Shown here in pieces: positions 1 through 6,487 of a stretch of 9,813 nucleotides of DNA. Every line of letters begins with the position of its first letter. The stretch's first letter is position 1. A program made the translations under genes and the position numbers. The notes beneath the pieces were generated by a model that was not told the DNA's origin, did not search any database, and saw only the letters and a program-made list of their open reading frames with translations. The stretch comes from Fontivivens sp964399735 (lineage in GTDB: Bacteria > Zhuqueibacterota > Zhuqueibacteria > Residuimicrobiales > Krinioviventaceae), in the NCBI GenBank assembly GCA_964399735.1, contig CAYNSO010000127.1, positions 1 through 9,813 of the forward strand. The letters are read 5' to 3'.

Positions 1-170
1 TGGGCCGCAAGGTAAAAACTTTGATAGATGAACAACAATCCGCCGGATCGTACCAGGCAGTCTGGAACGGAACCGATGCTATCGAAGCGCAAGCCGCCAG
101 CGGCGCGTACCTGGTACGCATGCAAACGGCAGAGGTAACACAAACGCAAAAAGTGTTGCTTTTGAAATAA
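1..170 (+). CDS. C-terminal end of a T9SS-sorted secreted protein (partial)
   Basis: Only the last 55 codons are present; the first complete codon begins at base 3 and the TAA stop ends at 170. The peptide starts GRKVKTLIDEQQSAGSY and ends QKVLLLK. This is the second half of a FlgD-like / type A T9SS sorting domain: a 'GR.V.TL.DE..SAG.Y...WNGTDA' strand pair, then 'SGAYL.RMQ' and a basic-hydrophobic tail. In the family this domain directs an exported protein through the Por/type IX system and is normally removed at the outer membrane. The passenger part lies upstream of the window, so its function is unknown. The tail aligns without gaps to the tail of the gene at 589-2007, with 45 of 55 residues identical, so the two are neighbours sharing one sorting module. 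A terminator-like hairpin follows 17 bases after the stop. Confidence 0.85.
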   Translation, partial: GRKVKTLIDEQQSAGSYQAVWNGTDAIEAQAASGAYLVRMQTAEVTQTQKVLLLK

Positions 171-187
171 CATTATTGCCTTGATAT

Positions 188-222
188 TCACCTCCCGGAA
201 TGACGTTTATTTCGGGAGGTGA
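188..222 (+). terminator. Terminator-like hairpin after the first T9SS gene
   Basis: A perfect 10-bp stem (TCACCTCCCG at 188-197 with CGGGAGGTGA at 213-222) encloses a 15-base loop. It begins 17 bases after the stop codon at 170. The position and GC-rich stem fit a transcription terminator or mRNA 3'-end stabiliser. No run of T follows on the plus strand (TGATAAAATAAT), so intrinsic termination is not certain. Confidence 0.55.
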
Positions 223-482
223 TGATAAAATAATATTGACAAATTAAAATATTTTAATTATACTTTAAACGGATCAGCGTTTTCCTGTCGCTTCATCCGT
301 TCTTTTGTTTTACCCAAAATTCAGGAAAAATTAATTAAATCCGGCGAGCGTATCAAATACACGTTGATTGATAAACCGGCAGGGAATCTTAAAAAAACCA
401 GGAGGAAGCGCCAAACTGGGTGGATGGGGTTTTATTTACCGGGATAGCAATATTTTAAATCTTGTATAATCAAAGGTTTGAA

Positions 483-509
483 CTGGAAAAATTTAAGTCA
501 ATTTTCCAG
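483..509. repeat. Inverted repeat upstream of the T9SS gene
   Basis: CTGGAAAA (483-490) and TTTTCCAG (502-509) form an 8-bp perfect inverted repeat around an 11-base spacer. It lies between the two TATAAT boxes and 80 bases upstream of the start at 589. It could be an operator or a 5'-UTR hairpin; no T run follows, so a terminator is unlikely. Confidence 0.4.
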
Positions 510-525
510 GTTTAATACAATTATG

Positions 526-531
526 TATAAT
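526..531 (+). promoter_or_regulatory. Candidate -10 box for the T9SS gene
   Basis: A perfect TATAAT lies 57 bases before the ATG at 589, which would leave a leader of about 50 bases. No good -35 hexamer sits 16-18 bases upstream. A second TATAAT at 465-470 is an equal candidate by sequence. In such AT-rich DNA the match could be chance. Confidence 0.25.
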
Positions 532-588
532 CACATTTTATGCCTGGAGATTTAATGAATTAACAAATTTCAAGAAAGGGGCTATACC

Positions 589-2007
589 ATGTTAAAAGAA
601 CATTTACGCCTTTTTTATTTCAGTTTATTAGTAACTATAATAACAATGGGTTCAACACAATTACTTGCACAGAGTTATTATACCTTAACCGGAGCTACAG
701 GTTCATATACCAGTTATAACGGCAATTATTACAAAGAAAGTTACCAACTCCTTGGCCTACCAGTGTACAAACATGCCTCACAAAATTTTTATATCTATTT
801 CAACAACACATACGGCGCCGCTTGGTTCATTGATAATGACTTTGATGTTTGTCCCTCAAGATTTTATAAATACGCCGAATCCGCATACCCGGCTGAAGGA
901 TTATATGAAATAGATAACGCCCCATACTCAAACCAACCCACATTAACAAAAATTTCCAATGCCGATATTACATTTACAAATGGTAGTTCATTCACACCGG
1001 CAGTCAACAAAGGCAGCGCCAACCAGGTTTTGGGACGCTTTCAATTAAATGGCGACGAACCCGGGGCGCTATTAACAGCCGCTTCCATTAAAATTAACGG
1101 ATCAAGATCAGGATTATCTAACTTAAAACTGTGGGAATCCACAGATGCTGTTTACAATTCCGTATCCGATTCCCAATTGGGCGCCACAGTTGCCGCCGAT
1201 CCGGGTGACGGTGGCTCCGCGTCATTCTCCGGATTTAGCAGTTCCATCGCTACCGGCGGCACATATTACTTTCTCACCGTTGATGTCGCTGCCGAAGCAT
1301 CCGGAATTTTGCAGGCCGTGCTCGTGGCAAACATGAATCTTGCCATCACCGGCGGTACCCTGACCGGTACAATCACCAACGCCCCGCTTTCTAATGGCGA
1401 TGTCTCCCTGCCTGTCGAACTTGTTTCTTTCACAGCTAGTGTGCAGGGTAATGCCATTGTATTAAACTGGCAGACAGCCACTGAAACCGACAACCTCGGC
1501 TTTATCCTGGAACGCGCGGCAGGCAACGGCGCCTGGCAGCCAATTGCCTCGTACCGAACCAGTGAGGCGTTGCAAGGCCAGGGCAGCAAATCCACTTCCT
1601 CCAGTTACACCTGGACCGACGCTGCTGTAACCGCGGGAATGGAATACCGCTACCGCCTGGGCGACGTCAACACTGACGGAGTCGTAACCATGCACACTCC
1701 CATTTCCGTAACCACATCGGCGCTGCCGCAGAGCACGGCCATGTTCAATGCGTATCCGAATCCGTTCAACCCGGAAACGACAATAAACTATGAACTACAT
1801 AAGGATACACAGGTTACTATAACTGTTTATGATCTGCTTGGCCGCCAGGTAAAAACATTGGTCGATGAGCAGCAGTCCGCCGGTTCGTACCATGTAGTAT
1901 GGAATGGCACGGATGCTGTCGGAGCGCAAGCCGCCAGCGGCGCGTACCTGGTGCGGATGCAAACGGCAGAGGGAATATATATGCAAAAAGTGCTATTGTT
2001 AAAATAA
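589..2007 (+). CDS. Secreted multidomain protein with T9SS type A sorting domain
   Basis: The protein has 472 residues. The ATG is preceded by AAAGGGG (575-581) at 7-base spacing. Residues 1-27 form a signal peptide with a hydrophobic core at about 9-25 and a likely cut near LLAQ. Residues 29-108 form an aromatic-rich module with a 'G.PVYKH...FYIYF...AAWFI' pattern, resembling a short module that I associate with large modular secreted proteins. Residues 125-265 are a beta-rich module with 'VLGRFQLNGDEPGALL' and 'GLSNLKLWES'. Residues 274-375 look fibronectin III-like (LPVELVSFTA... LNWQTATETDNLGF.LER). Residues 387-472 are the T9SS/FlgD-like sorting domain (AYPNPFNPETTINYEL ... QKVLLLK). No catalytic motif is visible, so the role is likely adhesion, binding or surface structure. 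The first 130 codons are visibly more AT-rich than the rest, which suggests module shuffling. The product should be exported by Sec and then by T9SS. Confidence 0.88.
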   Translation: MLKEHLRLFYFSLLVTIITMGSTQLLAQSYYTLTGATGSYTSYNGNYYKESYQLLGLPVYKHASQNFYIYFNNTYGAAWFIDNDFDVCPSRFYKYAESAYPAEGLYEIDNAPYSNQPTLTKISNADITFTNGSSFTPAVNKGSANQVLGRFQLNGDEPGALLTAASIKINGSRSGLSNLKLWESTDAVYNSVSDSQLGATVAADPGDGGSASFSGFSSSIATGGTYYFLTVDVAAEASGILQAVLVANMNLAITGGTLTGTITNAPLSNGDVSLPVELVSFTASVQGNAIVLNWQTATETDNLGFILERAAGNGAWQPIASYRTSEALQGQGSKSTSSSYTWTDAAVTAGMEYRYRLGDVNTDGVVTMHTPISVTTSALPQSTAMFNAYPNPFNPETTINYELHKDTQVTITVYDLLGRQVKTLVDEQQSAGSYHVVWNGTDAVGAQAASGAYLVRMQTAEGIYMQKVLLLK

Positions 2008-2184
2008 GCAAAGATTAAAACGCTTTAAAAAACAAACAATACATTAATGCGTTATCTATATCAATAAAATACTTTATATGCTGAAAATAAGGAAGAAAAA
2101 CCAAACAGATTTTGTTATTTGATAGAGTACAAATGTTATTGTTAATTACCGGTTACTCTGATTCAGCGAAAAAGGAGAAACAAG

Positions 2185-2895
2185 ATGGCCGAAAATGCAG
2201 CAGGGTGCGCTCGTCCTACCGGAGCTGTGGTAGGTGAGAAAAGCGCCCCGGCAAAAGAAGAACCAATCATTAAGGAGAAAAAAATGGTAACAGCCAGAGT
2301 TGGAGCTAAAGCTCCGGATTTTGAAGCCCCGGCTTATTACAAAGGTAAATTTACAACTGTCAAGTTGTCGGATTTTTTAGGAAAATGGGTGATGCTCTGT
2401 TTTTACCCTGGCGATTTCACCTTTGTCTGAGCGACTGAAGTGTCAGCGGTCGCTGCCAATTATGAAAAATTACAAGAACTGGGGACTGAAGTAATATCCG
2501 TAAGCGTAGACAGTCAATTCGTCCACAAAATGTGGAATGACAACGAGTTATCGAAAATGGCTGAAAAAGACATACCATTCCACATGGCCTCTGATGGCCC
2601 GGGGAATGTCGGCAGAATTTATGGCGTTTATGATGAAAATGCCGGCGTTGAGCTAAGAGGCAAATTTCTTATCGATCCCGATGGTATTATCCAGGCCATG
2701 GAAGTTTTAACTCCTCCTGTTGGACGTCAGTTTAATGAAACGATACGTCAAATTCAGGCATACCAGCATGTGCGGAAACACAAAGGCGCCGAGGTTTGCC
2801 CGGCAGGATGGGAACCGGGAAAGAAAGTTCTTAAACCCGGTCCTGATCTGGTCGGCAATGTCTGGAAAGTGTGGAGTCCTTTAAAAGATCATTAA
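2185..2895 (+). CDS. Selenocysteine-containing peroxiredoxin (AhpC/typical 2-Cys class)
   Basis: Read through the in-frame TGA at 2428-2430, this is one 236-residue thioredoxin-fold peroxiredoxin that reduces H2O2 and alkyl peroxides. The active-site motif PxxxTxxC is present as P75-GDF-T79-FV-U82, with selenocysteine at the peroxidatic position. The family's catalytic Arg is R158 in 'LRGKFLIDPDG'. The resolving cysteine is C205 in 'EVCPAGW', so a selenenyl-sulfide cycle is expected. Homology continues unbroken on both sides of the TGA (DFTFV-U-ATEVSAVAANYEKL), and a SECIS-like hairpin follows. The residue after Sec is Ala where most AhpC proteins have Pro. The start at 2185 has AAGGAG (2172-2177) 7 bases upstream and adds a 33-residue extension containing C8. 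The internal ATG at 2284 has its own AAGGAG and gives a normal-length AhpC with U49. A terminator at 2961-3008 ends a probable single-gene unit. The alternative is a nonsense mutation in a Cys enzyme, but the TGA sits exactly at the catalytic codon. From memory, similar 'FVUATE' proteins occur in Geobacter relatives. Confidence 0.9.
2272..2286 (+). promoter_or_regulatory. Internal ribosome binding site and alternative start of the peroxiredoxin
   Basis: AAGGAG at 2272-2277 lies 6 bases before an in-frame ATG at 2284-2286. That ATG begins MVTARVGAKAPDF, which is where normal AhpC-type proteins begin. The upstream start at 2185 has an equally good site at 2172-2177. Either one start is correct or both are used, making long (236) and short (203) forms. 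Confidence 0.55.
2428..2461 (+). promoter_or_regulatory. Bacterial SECIS element with the recoded UGA codon
   Basis: The UGA at 2428-2430 is followed by a hairpin whose upper stem is CAGC (2444-2447) with GCTG (2452-2455), closing a GGTC tetraloop (2448-2451). Weaker pairs extend it down to about 2438/2461. The loop begins 17 nt after the UGA and has G in the first two positions, as expected for SelB-binding bacterial SECIS elements. The E. coli fdhF element presents a GGUC loop at nearly the same distance. A competing fold pairs AGCGAC (2430-2435) with GTCGCT (2449-2454). Confidence 0.75.
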
Positions 2896-2911
2896 TATAT
2901 CTTGCAATTAT

Positions 2912-2935
2912 TATCCTGTTCAATTGAACAGGATA
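2912..2935. repeat. Perfect 24-base palindrome downstream of the peroxiredoxin
   Basis: The two 12-base halves are exact reverse complements with no spacer, centred between 2923 and 2924 (half-site TATCCTGTTCAA). It begins 17 bases after the stop codon and lies 26 bases before the terminator hairpin. As RNA it would form a hairpin with a very tight loop; as DNA it resembles a dimeric protein binding site. No T run follows it, so it is not an ordinary intrinsic terminator. Confidence 0.55.
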
Positions 2936-2960
2936 TGCTAAAATATAATCAATTAATTAT

Positions 2961-3008
2961 ACCCGTTTGCATTCCATAAATTTATTTTTGCATACGGGTG
3001 TTTTTTTT
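2961..3008 (+). terminator. Intrinsic terminator of the peroxiredoxin gene
   Basis: ACCCGTTTGCA (2961-2971) pairs with TGCATACGGGT (2989-2999), an 11-position stem with one T-T mismatch, around a 17-base AT-rich loop. Eight T residues follow at 3001-3008. This is a classic Rho-independent terminator, 65 bases after the stop at 2895. Confidence 0.88.
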
Positions 3009-3241
3009 ATAAATCGTAAAGTAACTACATTCATTCTTCCCTCATATCGTTGCATCCTTTACTATCAACAAACAACATTCTGGTTATCTGCTCTTTGCTG
3101 CACACTAAATTGTTCATGATAGCAATGAACAAAAACCTTTCTTATTCAGATTGCCGCAAAAATACTTTGCTCCTTACTGGTGGTAAAAACTATCCGGTAA
3201 GCAAAATTTTGCTTCATCCAATCATGGAGCCAGCTTTTCGG

Positions 3242-3261
3242 AACCAGGAAAAATCCTGGTT
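3242..3261. repeat. 8-bp hairpin with AAAA loop
   Basis: AACCAGGA (3242-3249) and TCCTGGTT (3254-3261) are perfect reverse complements separated by AAAA. No T run follows on either strand, so a role as a terminator is doubtful. It may be part of a structured leader or small RNA upstream of the sensor kinase. Confidence 0.45.
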
Positions 3262-3336
3262 TATGCGGTAATTACAATAAAAAACAACAAGCATTTAAAT
3301 TTTGATTAAGGCTAATCCGGGCATGAATTTTGTATG

Positions 3337-3353
3337 CAATTATATGATAATTG
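3337..3353. promoter_or_regulatory. Operator-like inverted repeat upstream of the sensor kinase
   Basis: CAATTAT (3337-3343) and ATAATTG (3347-3353) form a perfect 7-3-7 inverted repeat ending 67 bases before the ATG at 3421. A TATGAT hexamer (3343-3348) overlaps it and could be a -10 box, so a bound dimer would block or steer transcription. No regulator is identified. Confidence 0.35.
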
Positions 3354-3420
3354 TCTGATTTTCAAAGCAACAAATAACTACCAAGCGCAAACAGGTGTTT
3401 ATTACCAGAACGGATAGCCA

Positions 3421-5693
3421 ATGATTCGTTTTCAATTTAACACACTGATTATCTTGTTATTTTCTCTTGCAACACATTTATATACCAAAACGATTACTGC
3501 TCCAATGCTTCATATAGGGCTCGAAGAAGGCCTCTCTAAAAGCGCAGTTACTGCTTTATTGCAGGATGAATCAGGATTTATATGGATCGGTACTTATGAT
3601 GGGCTTAACCGCTATGACGGCTATCAATTCAAAATATATCGACCAGACGCCTCGAATCCTGCCAGCTTGAGCGATAACTATATTCAGTGTTTACTTCAGG
3701 ATACCAGACAAAAAATCTGGGTAGGCACCAAGAAAGGGCTGGATCAATATGACCCCGCAACCGATACTTTTCAACGTATTACGCTTTCCAAAACAAGTTC
3801 AGTTGAAGTTACCGCCCTGTGTGAAGACATAACCGGTAAGTTATGGATAGGAACGACACAAGGATTATGTCTGCTTGATACGACCCTGAAGGTACAATGG
3901 TTCAGTGATTTTATCGGAATAGAACCCAAAATTGCTTCCGGCTGGATCTTTTCAATTATGCAGGATAGCAAGTATGCTATCCGGGTTGGCACAGAAAATG
4001 AATTTTTCAGCATTAACCAGGAAAACCTGCAAATCACCTCTGTGCCTTTTGAGGATGAAAAAACCGGCATTCGCGTCCGGTGCGGCCTGGAAACACCTGA
4101 TCATACATTGCTTGCAGGCAGCGACAAAGGATTGTGGCAGTTCAATTCTGCTACCGGCGTTTGTTCACGTCCATTGGTAAAGGGGCTACAAAATGCTGAA
4201 TTGCAAAACAGTTCAATTTATAGTTTATTTTTAGACGATACCGGCAAGCTGTGGATTGGCACCTGGGGCAAAGGTGTGTTTGTTTATGATTTTGAAACTC
4301 AAACGCTGACTTGTCTGCAAGATTCAAGGCATCAACAAGGGATGCAATTTATCAATCAAATTATTCAAGATCACAACGGGTCAGTATGGTTTGGCAGCAA
4401 AACCGGAATTTACCTTTATGACCCCTTTTCCAAACCATTTCTTGCCTATTCCAGAGAGGGAATTAACTATAAACAGGTCGACTGGGATGTTACCAAAAGC
4501 ATGGTGCAGGACCCTTTTAATTCTGAAATGATCTGGGCAAATACGGACAGAGGATTGTGCCGGATTCAACTACCGGAAGGTAAAACCACCCGGATGACTA
4601 GCATTCCGGAATTGGAGGGCCACTTTATTCATAGCCTTTTCATGGAAACCAAAGGTCTGTTGTGGATCGGTACAAATGGAGAACTGATCTCTTTCGATAC
4701 CCAAAATAATATTTGGAAACGACATCCGGAAATCCGCCATCCGGATGAAAAAATCACTTTGCTCAGTTTTTTTGCTATCCAGCGCGATCATGAGGGCATT
4801 TTGTGGCTTGGCACTTTTGAACATGGGCTTGTTCGTTACGATCCTGCCAGAGCTAACGCACGTTTTTACTTTCATGATCCGATGGACCCATCTTCATTGC
4901 CGGATAATCATATCTGGACAATTTTTGAGGACAACCAAAAACGGCTGTGGATTGGAACCGACCAGGGTTTTGCTTTGATGGATAAAAGCAATGATACCTT
5001 TACAACCTGGCGCAACGAGCCCTTGCAGCCTTCAAGCCTGGTCAGCAACAGGGTCCGGGTTATTACCCAGGATCATGAAAACCACCTGTGGATCGGCACC
5101 GATGGCGGGCTCTGTCGGTTTGATCCGGTAAGCAATACCCTGCAATGTTATTCGGAAAAAGACGGAATGCCAAATCATGTAGTGCATGGTATTATCCAGG
5201 AAAGCCGTTCGGACAATCATTCCCGAGCGTTGTGGATCAGTACCAACCGGGGCCTGATAAAAATGAACCCGGAAATTGGTGAATGGAACCATTACCAGAT
5301 GCAGGATGGACTCCATCATAATGAATTCTCGCGGCAAAGCTTTTGCAAAATGCGGGACGGCTGGCTGGTATTTGGCGGCATTAATGGCTTTACCCTGTTT
5401 AATCCCGGTTTGTTTAAAATTAATCCACACCCGCCCAGGGTAACGTTTACAGATTTTCAACTATTTTATCAATCAATCATTCCGGGTAAACCATTCCTTG
5501 GTAAAGTAATTTTACCCCGATCCATCTCCCATGTCAGCCATATTGTGTTGTCGCGGAAACATGAAATATTCAGTGTAGAATTTACTGCATTTCCCTTTCT
5601 TTATCAGGAAAAAACACGTTACATGTATCAACTTGAAGGTTTTAGCCGGGACTGGTTCAATGCCAAAGGGCTGCGTACTGCTACCTTTACAAA
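3421..5693 (+). CDS. Double-propeller two-component sensor kinase, N-terminal part (interrupted by gap)
   Basis: 757 codons are readable before the run of N. Residues 1-24 form a signal peptide or N-terminal anchor (hydrophobic IILLFSLATHL). Residues 25-665 hold 14 Reg_prop-like motifs of the form 'D..G.LWIGT..GL..yD', from IWIGTYDGLNRYD (W55) to LVFGGINGFTLFN (about 650). Fourteen motifs fit two seven-bladed beta-propellers, as in the hybrid two-component sensors of Bacteroidetes. The fourth motif (IRVGTENEFFSIN) is degenerate. From about 700 a Y_Y_Y domain starts (YMYQLEGFSRDWFNAKGLRTATFT) and is cut by the gap. By family knowledge the propellers and Y_Y_Y domain lie in the periplasm and sense a ligand, often a glycan breakdown product; no ligand can be named here. 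The kinase half resumes after the gap in another frame, so the whole gene probably spans 3421-6485. The start lacks a good ribosome binding site, unlike its neighbours. Reading on to a stop at 5856 is an artefact of the gap. Confidence 0.88.
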
Positions 5694-5793
5694 NNNNNNN
5701 NNNNNNNNNNNNNNNNNNNNNNNNNNNNNNNNNNNNNNNNNNNNNNNNNNNNNNNNNNNNNNNNNNNNNNNNNNNNNNNNNNNNNNNNNNNNN
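5694..5793. other. Assembly gap of exactly 100 N inside the sensor kinase gene
   Basis: The run is exactly 100 N, the conventional placeholder for a gap of unknown length. The flanking protein frames differ (frame of 3421 before, frame of 5796 after), so the true length is not 100. Aligning both flanks to the paralog at 6980 (AIYT before, ERINAE after) predicts about 94 missing residues. They would cover the end of Y_Y_Y, a transmembrane helix and a coiled coil. That corresponds to about 278 missing bases if no extra domain lies there. Confidence 0.9.
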
Positions 5794-6485
5794 ATGATAG
5801 AATCAAAGCAGAAGCTTCACTGTTACAATCACAAAACCAGCTATCTTGCTCATTAAAAGAAAAAGAGATATTGTTACGCGAATTGTATCACAGAACCAAA
5901 AACAATATGCAGGTGATCTCTTCCTTGCTTCGCATTCATTCAAAAACTGTAAAAAATAAACAAATGAAAATTCTTTTGCAGGAAATCCAGAATAAAATCA
6001 TGACAATGGCGCTTGTACATCAAAAATTATATGAATCAAGTGACTTGTCTCATCTAAATCTAACCGAGTATGTAAAAAGCCTGGTTTCATTTATTAAAAC
6101 CCAGTCAACCATCTCCACTGCAAATGTTACTTTTTCGGTAGAGGGCGACAATATTGATGTTTTAATTGACACAGCAATACCTTGCGGCTTGATTATTAAT
6201 GAATTAATTATGAATTCATTAAAGCACGCATTTGCCGGCAAAGATAATGGTAAAATAACCATCAAACTGAAACAAACCGATAATAAAGATCTGTTACTTT
6301 TTGTTAAAGATAACGGCACAGGCTTGCCGGAAAATTTCAATTTTGAAAAAGATATTCACCTGGGTCTTGAATCGGTGATCGACCTTGTTAAGCACCAATT
6401 ACAGGGAACCATCCATTTTAAAAACAAAAACGGTTTATCATGCCAGATTCACTTGAAAGAGGAATTATATAAACCGAGGGTATAA
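5794..6485 (+). CDS. Sensor histidine kinase, C-terminal part (HisKA_2 + HATPase_c)
   Basis: The coding frame is open directly from the gap: it reads DRIKAEASLLQSQNQL from 5796, then SLKEKEILLRELYHRTKNN. That coiled-coil linker matches ERINAEKTLLAANQRL in the paralog, so translation does not start at the internal TTG (5871) and this is the 3' half of the gene at 3421. The HisKA_2 phosphoacceptor is the His codon at 5889-5891 in 'ELYHRTKNNMQ', the usual E.HHR.KNN.Q motif. The ATPase domain shows an N box (IINELIMNSLKHAF, about 6192-6233), a G1 box (DNGTGLP, about 6309) and a G2 box (HLGLESVIDLV, about 6357), so the kinase looks catalytically complete. It should autophosphorylate in the cytoplasm and pass phosphate to the response regulator that starts 2 bases after its stop. 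Unlike the classical Bacteroidetes hybrid sensors, it carries no fused receiver or AraC domain. Confidence 0.9.
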
Positions 6486-6487
6486 TT

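Larger units (their letters stand above)
223..588. other. AT-rich intergenic spacer, no gene recognised
   Basis: This spacer separates two T9SS cargo genes. I see no RNA gene and no convincing coding sequence. A frame stays open from about 240 to 446 on the plus strand, but it has no ATG, no ribosome binding site and no recognisable protein. The useful content is near the right end: two TATAAT boxes (465-470 and 526-531) and an inverted repeat at 483-509. These probably belong to the promoter region of the gene at 589. Confidence 0.6.
3009..3420. other. Intergenic region rich in inverted repeats, no gene recognised
   Basis: This stretch of about 410 bases separates the peroxiredoxin terminator from the sensor kinase. 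It holds a 16-base perfect palindrome (AAGCAAAATTTTGCTT, 3199-3214), an 8-bp hairpin with an AAAA loop (3242-3261), and a 7-3-7 inverted repeat (3337-3353). An imperfect stem also pairs about 3166-3180 with 3194-3205. A 73-codon frame at 3050-3271 has no ribosome binding site and no recognisable protein. The region may hold a long structured leader or a small RNA, but I recognise no known RNA family. Confidence 0.5.

Noticed and set aside
240..446. An open plus-strand frame in the first intergenic region (includes EKLIKSGERIKYTLIDKPAG)
   Set aside because: No ATG, no ribosome binding site and no recognisable family. It may be a relic, but nothing supports calling a gene or pseudogene.
1266..1595. 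Minus-strand reading frames opposite the T9SS gene and opposite both sensors
   Set aside because: They lie opposite clearly coding sequence, have no ribosome binding sites and lack domain signatures; they are shadows of the real genes.
2018..2052. A possible terminator after the T9SS gene (TTAAA/TTTAA and AACGC/GCGTT pairs)
   Set aside because: The stems are only 5 bp, AT-rich or widely spaced, and no T run follows.
2185..2430. A separate 81-residue protein ending at TGA 2430, followed by a second protein starting near 2440
   Set aside because: Both fragments are in the same frame and together make a complete AhpC-class peroxiredoxin, with the TGA at the catalytic codon and a SECIS-like hairpin after it. 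Two genes or a pseudogene are less likely.
3050..3271. A 73-residue plus-strand reading frame
   Set aside because: It needs a TTG start without a ribosome binding site, has no recognisable motif and overlaps several palindromes. An inner ATG at 3125 also lacks a ribosome binding site.
5794..5856. Continuation of the propeller protein through the gap to a stop at 5856
   Set aside because: The tail (MIESKQKLHCYNHKTSYLAH) exists only because 100 N preserve an arbitrary frame. The overlapping frame encodes a convincing coiled-coil linker that runs into the kinase.
5871..6485. A soluble kinase starting at TTG 5871
   Set aside because: The frame stays open and protein-like back to the gap, there is no ribosome binding site, and the TTG lies inside the conserved 'LKEKEILLREL' linker just before the phosphoacceptor His.
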